The notes beneath the pieces were generated by a model. That model was not told the DNA's origin, made no database searches, and worked only from the letters and a program-made list of their open reading frames with translations. Below are positions 38,591 to 48,187 of a stretch of 64,000 nt of DNA, piece after piece (position 1 is the stretch's first letter; every line of letters begins with the position of its first letter). The position numbers and the translations under genes are program-made. This DNA comes from Chitinophaga filiformis (GTDB taxonomy: Bacteria > Bacteroidota > Bacteroidia > Chitinophagales > Chitinophagaceae), in contig NZ_JAKIRP010000002.1 in assembly GCF_021646545.1 (NCBI RefSeq), positions 844,835 through 908,834 of the forward strand, in the 5' to 3' direction.

Positions 38591-40051
38591 ATGAAATTTA
38601 TTAATTTTCTTTTAGTCTTTACTGTTGTATTTACTTCCTGTTCCAAGTTCCTGGAAGAGGATCCTACAGCGCATTTATCTACCACTACATATTATAAAAC
38701 CGCTGCTGATGCAGAAGCTGCTATTAATGCCGTTTATGCCGCCGCCAGGCCACAGAATTTCTTTGCATTGGAAACCCGTATTGCGGTAGGTGATGTTATG
38801 TCGGATGATGCGGAAAAAGGTGGCGGCGGCGCTTCCGATGTGGCGGAGATGCAGCAACTGAAGTTATTTGTTGCCAAACCGGATAATGGTTATGTAGAAG
38901 GCGCCTGGCAGGCTAATTTCCATGGCATCTACCTGGCTAATCTGGTATTGGACAGGGTGCCACCTATTGCGATGAATGAGACGGATAAGCAAAGGATCCT
39001 TGGGCAGGCCCGCTTTTTCCGTGCTTATTTTTATTTGCAGCTGATGGAGCTATTTGGGAATGTACCCCTGATCACGAAACCGTTACAGACAGGAGATTAT
39101 AACCAACCGCAAGCCACACCTGCACAGATATGGGCGCAGATCGAACTGGATGCGGATAGTGCGATAGCGGTATTACCACAGCAGAGCGAACTGACCGTTG
39201 ATAAGAACGGAAAAGCGACTGTTGGCGCAGCGAAAGCATTGTTATTGTATGCATATCTGTGGCAGCAGAAATGGGCGGATGCACAACGTATAGGAGATGA
39301 GATCATCAATTCCGGTCAGTATACCCTGGCGGCGGATTATACAAAGATCTTTACCACGGCAGGAGAGTTCAATATCGGTTCCATCTTTGAGATCAATATG
39401 GCAAATGTGCCGGGGAAAAACGTGGGAAGTAATATCAACCTCTGGCAGAATCCCCGGAATACCTGGGGCTATGGATTTGTTTGTCCGACGCAAAACCTGG
39501 TGAACAGCTTCGAACCAGGCGATCCGAGGCTAAAAGCGACCGTTATTGCCAATGGCGACCTTCTTTCGGATGGTACGGTGGCAAATACGACTTCCAGCCA
39601 GACAGGATACTATAATAAGAAATACTGGCTACCTCAGAATGAGATTCCTTACAATAACGGGGGCGGCGCAGGGGATGGTCCGACCAATGAGCGTATTTAC
39701 CGCCTGGCGGTGGTCATGTTATGGACGGCTGAAGCGGCAGTGCATAATGGCGAGGTGGGTCATGCGACTGACCTGGTTAACAAAGTGAGGGAAAGGGCGC
39801 GTAAAAGTGGTGGGAATACCGATATGCGGATATTACCGCCTTATGGGACCGTGACGCTGGACAATATTTACCATGAACAGCGGGTAGAAACGGCCCTGGG
39901 GGATCATATCCGTTTTTTTGAGCTGGTGCGGACCGGCAAGGCGGCAGGCACATTACCCGGTTATAAAGAAGGGATACACAATCACCTGCCTATCCCTTTG
40001 CGGGAGATCCGGTTAAGTAACGGACTGCTACGACAGAATGAGGGATATTAG
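38591..40051 (+). CDS. SusD-like lipoprotein
   Basis: The product is 486 aa with a lipobox ending VFTSC (Cys16) and the SusD opening FLEEDPTAHLSTTTYYKTAAD. The helical core contains QRILGQARFFRAYFYLQLMELFGNVPL, and the end has HEQRVETALGDHIRFFELVRTGKA. It lies 111 bp after the SusC at 35378, with a hairpin between them. It is inferred to be the binding partner of that SusC. The gene ends before another motif-bearing gap. Confidence 0.94.
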   Translation: MKFINFLLVFTVVFTSCSKFLEEDPTAHLSTTTYYKTAADAEAAINAVYAAARPQNFFALETRIAVGDVMSDDAEKGGGGASDVAEMQQLKLFVAKPDNGYVEGAWQANFHGIYLANLVLDRVPPIAMNETDKQRILGQARFFRAYFYLQLMELFGNVPLITKPLQTGDYNQPQATPAQIWAQIELDADSAIAVLPQQSELTVDKNGKATVGAAKALLLYAYLWQQKWADAQRIGDEIINSGQYTLAADYTKIFTTAGEFNIGSIFEINMANVPGKNVGSNINLWQNPRNTWGYGFVCPTQNLVNSFEPGDPRLKATVIANGDLLSDGTVANTTSSQTGYYNKKYWLPQNEIPYNNGGGAGDGPTNERIYRLAVVMLWTAEAAVHNGEVGHATDLVNKVRERARKSGGNTDMRILPPYGTVTLDNIYHEQRVETALGDHIRFFELVRTGKAAGTLPGYKEGIHNHLPIPLREIRLSNGLLRQNEGY

Positions 40052-40101
40052 GACCCTGTACAGGCGCAGGGAGGTCATTTTTGATAAAATCAGTATCCGG
40101 A

Positions 40102-40131
40102 TGGCGGTAGGCTTCTTTTGAGGTGTCATAA
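40102..40131 (+). promoter_or_regulatory. Putative ECF sigma promoter upstream of the SusD-led operon
   Basis: TGGCGGTA, 12 nt, then GGTGTCATAA. Ends 57 bp before the ATG at 40189. The spacing and both blocks match the copies at 18238, 20046 and 23093. Confidence 0.65.
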
Positions 40132-40188
40132 TAAAAATGGGGACATAGATTTTATCACCAAAAACTGAACGCTACCACGTATTACGTT

Positions 40189-41898
40189 ATGAAACTGACC
40201 TTCATGTTCGCAGCTTCCCTGTGCCTGTGCATGGGAATTCTTACACTGGTATCCTGCAGTGACAAGAACTTCCTCGATCAGACGGAGACAAGCAACCTGG
40301 ACGAGAAATCGGTCTTTTCCGACAGTGCCAGGACAGTACAATTCCTTACCAACATTTACATTGACATCGGTTTTACTGAGAATGCCACCCGTTTCGGGAA
40401 CGGTGGACTGGACGCTGCCTGTGATGAGGCTGAGCCGCAGAAGTCGGCTTCTATCACCACTTCTGTCCAGTTTGCCACGGGAACCGTCAATCCTTCTATT
40501 ATCAGCGGTGACGCCTGGAGTTTATGTTATACGAACATCCGGCGGGTCAACCTCCTGCTGAAACATCTTCCAGGTACGCCTATTCCTTCCTATATCCGTA
40601 ATGTAATGGGGGCAGAGGCCCGTTTCCTGCGGGCGTGGTATTATGCCATCCTCCTGAAGCATTACGGGGGGATACCGCTTGTCGGCGATTCCGTGTATAA
40701 TGTTACGGACCAGATCCCGGCCACCCGTCATTCTTTTAAAGCATGTGTGGACTATATCGTCTCCGAATGTGATGCTGCCGCTGGCGCATTGCCATTGGAG
40801 CGGGTAAGAGAGGATTATGGCCGCGCCAGTGGTGGCGCCGCAATGGCCCTGAAAGCAAGGGTATTGCTGTATGCTGCCAGTCCGCTGTTCAATGGCGGAA
40901 ACGTAGATCCTCAGAATCCGCTGACCGGTTATACCGATAATGTGCCCGAGAGATGGAAACTGGCCGCAGATGCAGCAGCCCTTGTGATGAATTCCAATGC
41001 TTATTCCTTGTATGAGGACAATGCCACGGCGCCGGGTTATGGCTTTTATAAAGTGTTTACCCTGCGTGTCAATTCAGAGTATATCCTGGCAAAAATGCAG
41101 GGGTTGAACCGTGAACTGGAGACTGCCTGGCAACCACCTTCCCGTGGCGGTGGACAGGGAGGATTTCCTTACCAGGAATTCGTAGACGCTTTTGGTATGG
41201 CGAATGGTAAACCGATCACAGATCCTGCTTCGGGTTATGCCGCAACGGATCCTTATAAGGACAGGGACCCACGGCTTGCTTATTCTGTGATTCGTGACCA
41301 GACGCCATTGATACAGAACAATGGTCTGAAAGAACCGGTCAATATCTACCTCACCACAGGTGGCAGTGGTGTGAGCCAGGACGCCGTACTGGCGGGAACG
41401 CCTACCGGTTACTATACGAAGAAGATGCTGGATGAAAATATCAGCGCCAACTTTATTCATGGTAGTCAGCGTTGTTTTCCATTGATCCGGTATGCAGAAG
41501 TACTGCTGAATTTCGCAGAAGCGAGTAATGAATTTGACGGGCCGACACAAGCGGTGTACGATGCGATACAACTGGTGCGCAGAAGAGCGGGACTGATGCC
41601 CTATGAATTACCTGCCGGACTCTCAAAGGATCAGATGCGGGAGGCAATACAGGCCGAAAGGAGAGTGGAACTGGCATTTGAAGGACATCGTTTCTGGGAT
41701 GTGAGAAGGTGGAAGATCGCTGAAACCACACAGAATAAGGCGATGACCGGTATGAAAGTAGTCCGCAATGGCAACAATGCCACATATACCGTCTTTCCCG
41801 TACGTAAACATAATTTCCGCAAGGCTATGTACCTGTGGGCAATTCCACAAAGTGAAACCGCCAAATCTCCCGAACTGGCGCAAAATCCAAACTGGTAA
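40189..41898 (+). CDS. SusD-like lipoprotein, leading an operon
   Basis: The product is 569 aa with a lipobox ending TLVSC (Cys24). The SusD core is clear: VMGAEARFLRAWYYAILLKHYGGIPLVGD, MALKARVLLYAASPLFNGG, and the C-terminal RRVELAFEGHRFWDVRRWKIAE. It is first in a run with 10-21-bp gaps to DUF5004, DUF4961 and a SusC. Putting a SusD first is unusual. The FEGHRFWDVRRW form is the larger SusD subgroup shared with the gene at 46447, so the two are paralogues. The ligand is unknown. Confidence 0.93.
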   Translation: MKLTFMFAASLCLCMGILTLVSCSDKNFLDQTETSNLDEKSVFSDSARTVQFLTNIYIDIGFTENATRFGNGGLDAACDEAEPQKSASITTSVQFATGTVNPSIISGDAWSLCYTNIRRVNLLLKHLPGTPIPSYIRNVMGAEARFLRAWYYAILLKHYGGIPLVGDSVYNVTDQIPATRHSFKACVDYIVSECDAAAGALPLERVREDYGRASGGAAMALKARVLLYAASPLFNGGNVDPQNPLTGYTDNVPERWKLAADAAALVMNSNAYSLYEDNATAPGYGFYKVFTLRVNSEYILAKMQGLNRELETAWQPPSRGGGQGGFPYQEFVDAFGMANGKPITDPASGYAATDPYKDRDPRLAYSVIRDQTPLIQNNGLKEPVNIYLTTGGSGVSQDAVLAGTPTGYYTKKMLDENISANFIHGSQRCFPLIRYAEVLLNFAEASNEFDGPTQAVYDAIQLVRRRAGLMPYELPAGLSKDQMREAIQAERRVELAFEGHRFWDVRRWKIAETTQNKAMTGMKVVRNGNNATYTVFPVRKHNFRKAMYLWAIPQSETAKSPELAQNPNW

Positions 41899-41908
41899 AA
41901 CAACCACC

Positions 41909-42337
41909 ATGAAAGTAAGCATCTCCTTTTGTTTACTGATACTGTTACTCAGTATCAATGCCTGCAAACGGCAGGAAATATCTGTGCCTGAGCAGATAAA
42001 AGACATTTCGGGTGAGTGGCGTATCGTCAAGGCAGTCCGGAATGGCGTAGAAATTACTACGCTGGCAGATTTCACGAAGTTCAGAATACATTTCAAAGAG
42101 GGGCAGTACAATATTGAGCATCCGATGCCTTTTGTCGTGAACAAAAACGGTAGTTATTCACTGGATGATCCCGCGTATCCTTTACGCATCTCGTTCCTGC
42201 AAACGGGCACCGATGCTGCTGTCAGTACCGGTTTTACTTATCCGGTAGTGAATGGTAAACGTAACATGGTGTTTTCCTTCAGTCCTGGTTGCGCATCCAA
42301 TACTTATCTGTACACACTTGAAAGAGTGGCTCCCTAA
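41909..42337 (+). CDS. Small DUF5004-like lipoprotein
   Basis: From the ATG at 41909, 10 bp after the SusD stop, the product is 142 aa. An upstream frame back to 41768 overlaps the SusD gene and is not used because the signal peptide begins at this Met (MKVSISFCLLILLLSINAC). The mature protein has the DUF5004-type pattern ISGEWRIVKAVRNGVEIT and DFTKFRIHFKEGQYNIE, an eight-strand lipocalin-like fold. DUF5004 and DUF4961 proteins commonly occur together in SusC/D clusters, as here. Its role is unknown, possibly surface glycan binding. Confidence 0.75.
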   Translation: MKVSISFCLLILLLSINACKRQEISVPEQIKDISGEWRIVKAVRNGVEITTLADFTKFRIHFKEGQYNIEHPMPFVVNKNGSYSLDDPAYPLRISFLQTGTDAAVSTGFTYPVVNGKRNMVFSFSPGCASNTYLYTLERVAP

Positions 42338-42358
42338 CCTGATTCAATACGACACGAT

Positions 42359-43321
42359 ATGAAAAAATATATATGGATTATAAGCGGGATGCTGCTGTTC
42401 CTGGCAGGCTGTGTGTTCCTTGATAATGTGGTGCAACCTGCTGATGCCAGACCTGGCGAAGAGATGACCATTACGATGGAAACGCGCATTGATGTGGCAG
42501 ATGGCGGACGGTCTAATGTGCGGCTGATCATTGGTTTCCTGGCGCCTAAGAACTGGCAGGCCGGTGCAAATTCTTCTATCACTTATACCACTAGGGCCTA
42601 TGGTAGTGGCAAAATGGTACCCGTACCACTGAGCGTAGATGCCGGCGGCGGACAAAACTGGCCGGCAGCCCTGAAGAACCGTTTCGGCATGGGCGGCAAC
42701 TTTATGGCAGACGACCTCGAATGGGTGGTGTTCTGGACGGAGCAGTCCTATAGTGTGCCGCAGGGCGTAAAAGAGACGATTAATGTAACGATTAAGACAA
42801 TGCCTGGTGCGGAGAGCGTACAGTTTAAAACCGGCTATTTCGTGGGTACCAGTACGGATGGACTCAGCGATGTATTCGGTTCTAACAACGTGTATAAAAG
42901 CCGCTTTATGGATTGCTTCACCGTGAGTGATGGTATCAGCGATCTGACTGATTTCTGTAATCCGCAGATCGGCGCGGTAACACCTGGCGTAGCGACAGAC
43001 AATGACCTGCTGACTATCTCATTTGATCCGGATGTAGTATCTACAGCGCTCAGCGGAGAAGCGAATATCTATCTGTGCGCGAAAGCTTATACCAGTACCG
43101 GTAAACTGCTGGACGCCTGTATACAGACAGACCAGTCGAAGCTGAAGCCTTACACCGGCAGGAAATCGGCTATTACTTTCTGGCCCCGTACGTATTTCAG
43201 TATGCAGGAAGGGGATAAGCTGGAGAAGATAACGTACTTCTTTACAGATGCCAGCGGTACTACAAACGTGGGTTACAGCAATACAGCTAATCCATTCGTC
43301 TACACGTTCAAATGCCAGTAA
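42359..43321 (+). CDS. DUF4961-like surface lipoprotein
   Basis: The product is 320 aa with lipobox FLAGC (Cys18). The mature protein starts with a beta-sandwich-like domain (PGEEMTITMETRIDVADG) and carries ADDLEWVVFWTEQSY and VTIKTMPGAESVQFKTGYFVG. The C-terminal half (NDLLTISFDPDVV, GEANIYLCAKAYTSTGK, KLEKITYFFTDASGT) resembles the repeat domain of DUF4961 proteins. It follows DUF5004 by 21 bp and precedes a SusC by 3 bp. It is probably a surface glycan-binding protein that helps the SusC/D complex. Confidence 0.75.
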   Translation: MKKYIWIISGMLLFLAGCVFLDNVVQPADARPGEEMTITMETRIDVADGGRSNVRLIIGFLAPKNWQAGANSSITYTTRAYGSGKMVPVPLSVDAGGGQNWPAALKNRFGMGGNFMADDLEWVVFWTEQSYSVPQGVKETINVTIKTMPGAESVQFKTGYFVGTSTDGLSDVFGSNNVYKSRFMDCFTVSDGISDLTDFCNPQIGAVTPGVATDNDLLTISFDPDVVSTALSGEANIYLCAKAYTSTGKLLDACIQTDQSKLKPYTGRKSAITFWPRTYFSMQEGDKLEKITYFFTDASGTTNVGYSNTANPFVYTFKCQ

Positions 43322-43324
43322 AAC

Positions 43325-46300
43325 ATGTCGCATAAAAATTATACAATGGCACTCAATTATATTCAACGATATATCTCTGCGCTTAGCTGTCTGCTATGCC
43401 TGCTTAGCGGCAGCGTATACGGGCAGGGGGCTGCTGGCATTGGCGGCAGACTGGTAGATGCTTATGGTCAGCCGCTGGCAAAAGCCCTTGTTTACGTTAA
43501 AGGAACAGGCGACAGCACATTTACCGACGCAGCAGGAAAATTTACACTGGCAGCCGGGCGCAACAGCGTTCTTGTAATGCAATATCCCGGCTATAAACAG
43601 CTGCAACATGTTGTAAAAAACAATACCGTCGTGTTGCGTATGGAAGAAGTTTTCATTCCTGATCCGGAGCACATCCCTGTATTATACGGAGAGGCGGATC
43701 GTCGCAGTAGTGTGGGCGCGATAGGCACTGTATATACCAGTCAATTGTCATCTACACCGGCTACTTTGTATGCCTATGCATTACCAGGACGTCTTGCGGG
43801 CTTGTATACCCAGCAAACAAGTGGTTTCCGCAATCCTGGTACCGGCAATAACTTTGATGTGGATCAGTTTGTAGGAAATATCCCCAGGTCGGGCGCACTG
43901 GAAGCGAATGACAACGCTGAGATCAATCTGTGGTTGCGGGGACAAACGCCTGTCACGATCGTAGATGGTGTACAACGCGATGTGTTTTCTATAGATCCGG
44001 AGAATATTGAATCTATTTCTGTGCTGAAAGATGGATTGTCTACTATCTTATTGGGACAGCGTAGTTCACGGGGTGTGTTACTGGTGGCCACCAAACGTGC
44101 CCGTGCCGGTAAACCACGTTTGTCATTTACCGCACAGACAGCGATACAGCAGTCTTTAAGTATGCCAAAAGCTTTACCAGCCTGGCAGTATGCATACCTG
44201 TTAAATGAAGCTTTGCAGAATGACGGCAAAGCGCCTTTATACAAAGAAGCAGACATACGTGCGTTCCGTGATCATTCCGATCCTTATGGTCACCCTGATG
44301 TGAACTGGTATGACCAGGTATTGAGAGATAATGCGCCTTTGTCACGATATAATCTGAACATCAATGGCGGTGGGGATGTAGCCCGTTATTCCGTATCACT
44401 GAATTATACCGGTCAACAGGGCATCTTCAAATCATCACCAGAGAATAGTTATACGACGAATGCCGGTCTGAAAAGATACCTGATCAACACAGACGTCAAT
44501 ATCGACGTCACCAGTAACCTGAATGTCGGCATGCAGTTATTCGGCCGTTTACAGGAAGGTACACAACCAGGAGCAGGTACCGGTAAAATACTGAGTGATC
44601 TGCTTTCTACTCCCAATGCAGCCTATCCTATCACCAATATCAACGGCAGCTGGGGTGGTACAGGTAACCTGACCACCAACCTGCTGTCATCTACGGTCAA
44701 CAGTGGTTATATTCAGGACAATAGTAAAGACGTGATGGCGAATGTGGACCTCCGTTATGACCTGGGTGACTGGCTGCCTGGTTTGTCGCTGAAAGGCAAG
44801 GGCAACCTGTCGATCCAGTCCGCCAATGCGATTAACCGCAGTAAGCAGGATCTTGTTTATAAAATGAACGTCACACAGGGCGACACCACGTATGCCAGGT
44901 TTGGGCAGTCGGTGAGCCAGCACAATGACTTTATCTCTGTTTTCAATGCACAGTATTTCTTCGGACAGATCTCTCTGAATTATGATCGTCAGTTTGGTGG
45001 GCACGGACTGAGTGCCATTGTGCTGGCGGACAGAAGACAGACGATCTTCAACTATGACCTTCCGGGTAAAGCCACGAACCTGTCAGCGAAGGCTACGTAC
45101 AACTATGGTAACCGATATTTTGCGGAAGCTGCCATCAACAGAAGCGGTTATAACCGCTATATGCCGGGCAGACAATACGGTACCTTCTATGCGGGCGGCA
45201 TTGGCTGGGACATCGCCAGGGAAGCCTTTATGCAGGACCAGGCAGGTTGGCTGAACCAGTTGAAGCTGCGGGCTACCTATGCGCAGACGGGCAATGGGAT
45301 CGATAATTCCGGCTACTATATCTGGCGTCAGGATTTCAGTGAGAACAATGGCATAGGTGGTGGTATTTATGAACAGGGTACTGCCCGTTCACCGGCGTCC
45401 GGTTTCCAGGAAAATGGATTGGCGAACAAAAACATTTCATGGGAGACAGCCCGTAAGATAGATGTAGGTGTTGACATCTCCCTGTTCAATAACCGTTTGC
45501 AGGTAACGGGTGATTATTATCATGACCGTTACGCGAATCTTTTACAGATAAGAGGAAAGAGTATTGGTTTATCCGGAGCGGCCTATCCACCGGAAAACAT
45601 TGGCATCAATCTTTACAAAGGAGGAGAGCTGACGGTGACCTGGCAGTCGGATATCAACGACTTCCATTATTTCATCACTGCAAATGGCAGCGTGGAGCAG
45701 AGCAGGGTGATTTTCATGGATGAACAACGGCGCGATTATGAATGGAACAAACGAACAGGACAACCGGTAGGTATGCGTTTCGGATATATTGCAGATGGCT
45801 TTTTGCAGACAGCCGAAGAAGCTGCCGCTGCACCTGTCATTACCGGTTACCAGCCATTACCCGGCGATATCAAATATAAAGACCTGAATGGAGACGGTGT
45901 GATCAATCAATTTGATGAAGCGCCTATTGCCAGATCCAGTCCACGTATTTACTATGGCATCAGCGCCGGTATTTCCTGGAAGGGGCTGGAATTAAGCGCC
46001 TTGTTGCAGGGTGTCAGTAACCGCACAAACTACGTAGCCAACTTTGCTACAGAGTTAGGATTCCAGTTCGTCAACTTCACTTACGGACAGGCTTACGAAC
46101 AGATTACCGGCCGCTGGACACCTGAAACAGCAGGTACAGCAACATATCCCCGTTTGTCTGCAGATGCAAACTACAACTACAATAAAGCCAGTTCTACTTT
46201 CTGGGTGCGTAACGGCAACTACTTCCGTCTGAAGAATGTGAGTATTGCCTATAACCTGCCTTATGTATGGGTACAGCGACTGAAACTGGGCGGGGTGAAA

Positions 46301-46423
46301 ATCTTTGCCAACGGGTTGAACCTGTTCACACATGCACCTTACGATTTTGTAGATCCTGAAGTTGGAGTAGGCGCCTATCCGATTCAACGGGTATTGAATA
46401 CAGGTCTGAATATTAAGTTCTAG
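43325..46423 (+). CDS. SusC-type transporter (third in the PUL)
   Basis: The product is 1032 aa; a Met at 43346 is an equally good start before the signal segment (YISALSCLLCLLSGSVYGQ). The carboxypeptidase-like domain is short (GGRLVDAYGQPLAKALVYVKG). The plug lacks the common VVVxGYG junction. It keeps GQTPVTIVDGVQRDVFSIDP and ESISVLKDGLSTILLGQRSSRG. The barrel ends QRVLNTGLNIKF. There is no STN domain. It starts 3 bp after DUF4961 and ends 23 bp before a SusD, so it could pair with the SusD at 40189 or at 46447. The altered plug junction suggests a diverged subfamily, often seen with the larger SusD type. Confidence 0.92.
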   Translation: MSHKNYTMALNYIQRYISALSCLLCLLSGSVYGQGAAGIGGRLVDAYGQPLAKALVYVKGTGDSTFTDAAGKFTLAAGRNSVLVMQYPGYKQLQHVVKNNTVVLRMEEVFIPDPEHIPVLYGEADRRSSVGAIGTVYTSQLSSTPATLYAYALPGRLAGLYTQQTSGFRNPGTGNNFDVDQFVGNIPRSGALEANDNAEINLWLRGQTPVTIVDGVQRDVFSIDPENIESISVLKDGLSTILLGQRSSRGVLLVATKRARAGKPRLSFTAQTAIQQSLSMPKALPAWQYAYLLNEALQNDGKAPLYKEADIRAFRDHSDPYGHPDVNWYDQVLRDNAPLSRYNLNINGGGDVARYSVSLNYTGQQGIFKSSPENSYTTNAGLKRYLINTDVNIDVTSNLNVGMQLFGRLQEGTQPGAGTGKILSDLLSTPNAAYPITNINGSWGGTGNLTTNLLSSTVNSGYIQDNSKDVMANVDLRYDLGDWLPGLSLKGKGNLSIQSANAINRSKQDLVYKMNVTQGDTTYARFGQSVSQHNDFISVFNAQYFFGQISLNYDRQFGGHGLSAIVLADRRQTIFNYDLPGKATNLSAKATYNYGNRYFAEAAINRSGYNRYMPGRQYGTFYAGGIGWDIAREAFMQDQAGWLNQLKLRATYAQTGNGIDNSGYYIWRQDFSENNGIGGGIYEQGTARSPASGFQENGLANKNISWETARKIDVGVDISLFNNRLQVTGDYYHDRYANLLQIRGKSIGLSGAAYPPENIGINLYKGGELTVTWQSDINDFHYFITANGSVEQSRVIFMDEQRRDYEWNKRTGQPVGMRFGYIADGFLQTAEEAAAAPVITGYQPLPGDIKYKDLNGDGVINQFDEAPIARSSPRIYYGISAGISWKGLELSALLQGVSNRTNYVANFATELGFQFVNFTYGQAYEQITGRWTPETAGTATYPRLSADANYNYNKASSTFWVRNGNYFRLKNVSIAYNLPYVWVQRLKLGGVKIFANGLNLFTHAPYDFVDPEVGVGAYPIQRVLNTGLNIKF

Positions 46424-46446
46424 TCAGCCATTTTAAATAAAGTAAC

Positions 46447-48153
46447 ATGAAGCAATTCCCAACTATATTTCTCCTGGCCGGCTTCCTGATTGCCCTGGTA
46501 GCCTGTAAAAAGGATTACGAAGCGGTACCGCTTGAGAAAGTGACGATAGAATATGTCTTTGACAAAGATGATTCGCTGGGTACTTATGCGAATAAGTTCC
46601 TGAATACGGTGTATTCCAAATTACCCGGCGGTTACAACCGCGTAGGCGGTGATCTGCTGGATGCAGCCTCTGATGATGCTATTTCTGGTTTTACCGGCAC
46701 TACCAGCGTATCTAAACTCGCAACAGGCGCTTATACTTCTTTTGAGACGATTGCGGAAGAAACACCCTGGAACAGCGCTTATTCGGCTATCCGGGCGGCA
46801 AGCATCTTTGTGTCTAATATTAATATTTCTCCGGTGAAAGATAAGTTGCCTAATGGTAATTCGGTGCGTTATGCCTGGAAAGCAGAGGCGCGGTTTATCA
46901 GGGCGCTGTTTTATTTCGAATTACTGAAACGTTATGGTGGTGTGCCTTTGATGGGTGATGAAGTACGGGAATTAGGAGATGATGTACAGGTGCCACGTAG
47001 TTCTTTTGAAGAATGCGTACAGTATATCGTTAGTGAATGTGATGCGATCAAGGATAGTCTGCGTCCGAATCCGGTTGTAGCGCCGGAGCTGAACAGTCAC
47101 CGTGCTACCAGGGGTGCAGCACTGGCATTAAAAGCAAGGGTGCTGTTGTATGCTGCGAGCCCGCTGTTTAACGGGGAGAATATCGATGCAGGCAATCCAC
47201 TCACCGGTTATACCGGTTATAATAAAGAGCGCTGGAAACTGGCGGCAGATGCGGCCAGAGCGTTGATAGACGAAAATACTTTTTCCCTGCTGCCTAACTT
47301 CAAAGATATCTTCATCACACAGAATAACAGTGAGGTCATCTTCTTCCGTCAGGGAGGTAATTCAACGGATATTGAATCAACGAACGGTCCGGTAGGTTTT
47401 GCGCAGGTAGCCCGTGGTCGTACCAATCCGACACAGGAGCTGATAGATGCTTTTCCTACGGATGCGGGCCTTCCTATTACTGACCCGGCGTCAGGATATG
47501 ATGCGAATGCCCCTTATGCGCATCGTGATCCACGTCTGACGATGAGCATCATTTACAACGGTGCGAGATGGCTGAATACAGAGATACAAACGTATGAAGG
47601 CGGTCAGCACAGACCCGGCGGAGCGGAGCCTGGTACCAGGACAGGATACTATATGCGCAAGTTCATGGGCAATTTTGAGAATGCGACCCAATACAGTAAT
47701 ACCAGTCATGACTGGATACTGCTGCGTTATACCGAAGTGCTGCTCAATTTTGCGGAAGCGGAAAACGAGTACAATGGTCCTACGGGAGAGGTGTACCAGG
47801 TATTGAAAGACCTGCGTGCCCGTGCAGGTATCACACCTGGAGATAATGGGCTGTATGGATTACGTCCGGGTTTATCTCAGGATGAAATGCGTCAGCAGAT
47901 CCGCAATGAACGTCGTATAGAGCTGGCCTTTGAAGAGCATCGTTTCTGGGATATCCGTCGCTGGAAGATCGCACACCAGGTGTATGGCAAGCCGCTGCAT
48001 GGCATGAGTATTATCCGGAACGGAGGAGATCTGTCTTATAGCGTAGCGGAAGCCTTCAAACCGGTGTTCAGTGCGCCGAAAATGTACCTGTATCCGATAC
48101 CGTACGACGAGGTAGTGAAAAACGACAATATGCGCCAGAATCCTGGATGGTAA
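46447..48153 (+). CDS. SusD-like lipoprotein (larger subgroup)
   Basis: The product is 568 aa with lipobox IALVAC (Cys20). The core has WKAEARFIRALFYFELLKRYGG, LALKARVLLYAASPLFNGEN, and RRIELAFEEHRFWDIRRWKIAH at the C-terminal end, near-identical in pattern to the SusD at 40189. It lies between two SusC genes with short gaps (23 and 34 bp). The likely partner is the SusC before or after it; sequence alone does not decide. Confidence 0.93.
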   Translation: MKQFPTIFLLAGFLIALVACKKDYEAVPLEKVTIEYVFDKDDSLGTYANKFLNTVYSKLPGGYNRVGGDLLDAASDDAISGFTGTTSVSKLATGAYTSFETIAEETPWNSAYSAIRAASIFVSNINISPVKDKLPNGNSVRYAWKAEARFIRALFYFELLKRYGGVPLMGDEVRELGDDVQVPRSSFEECVQYIVSECDAIKDSLRPNPVVAPELNSHRATRGAALALKARVLLYAASPLFNGENIDAGNPLTGYTGYNKERWKLAADAARALIDENTFSLLPNFKDIFITQNNSEVIFFRQGGNSTDIESTNGPVGFAQVARGRTNPTQELIDAFPTDAGLPITDPASGYDANAPYAHRDPRLTMSIIYNGARWLNTEIQTYEGGQHRPGGAEPGTRTGYYMRKFMGNFENATQYSNTSHDWILLRYTEVLLNFAEAENEYNGPTGEVYQVLKDLRARAGITPGDNGLYGLRPGLSQDEMRQQIRNERRIELAFEEHRFWDIRRWKIAHQVYGKPLHGMSIIRNGGDLSYSVAEAFKPVFSAPKMYLYPIPYDEVVKNDNMRQNPGW

Positions 48154-48187
48154 GCTTTATTCCTGACATGAAATCAACTGATTGAAG

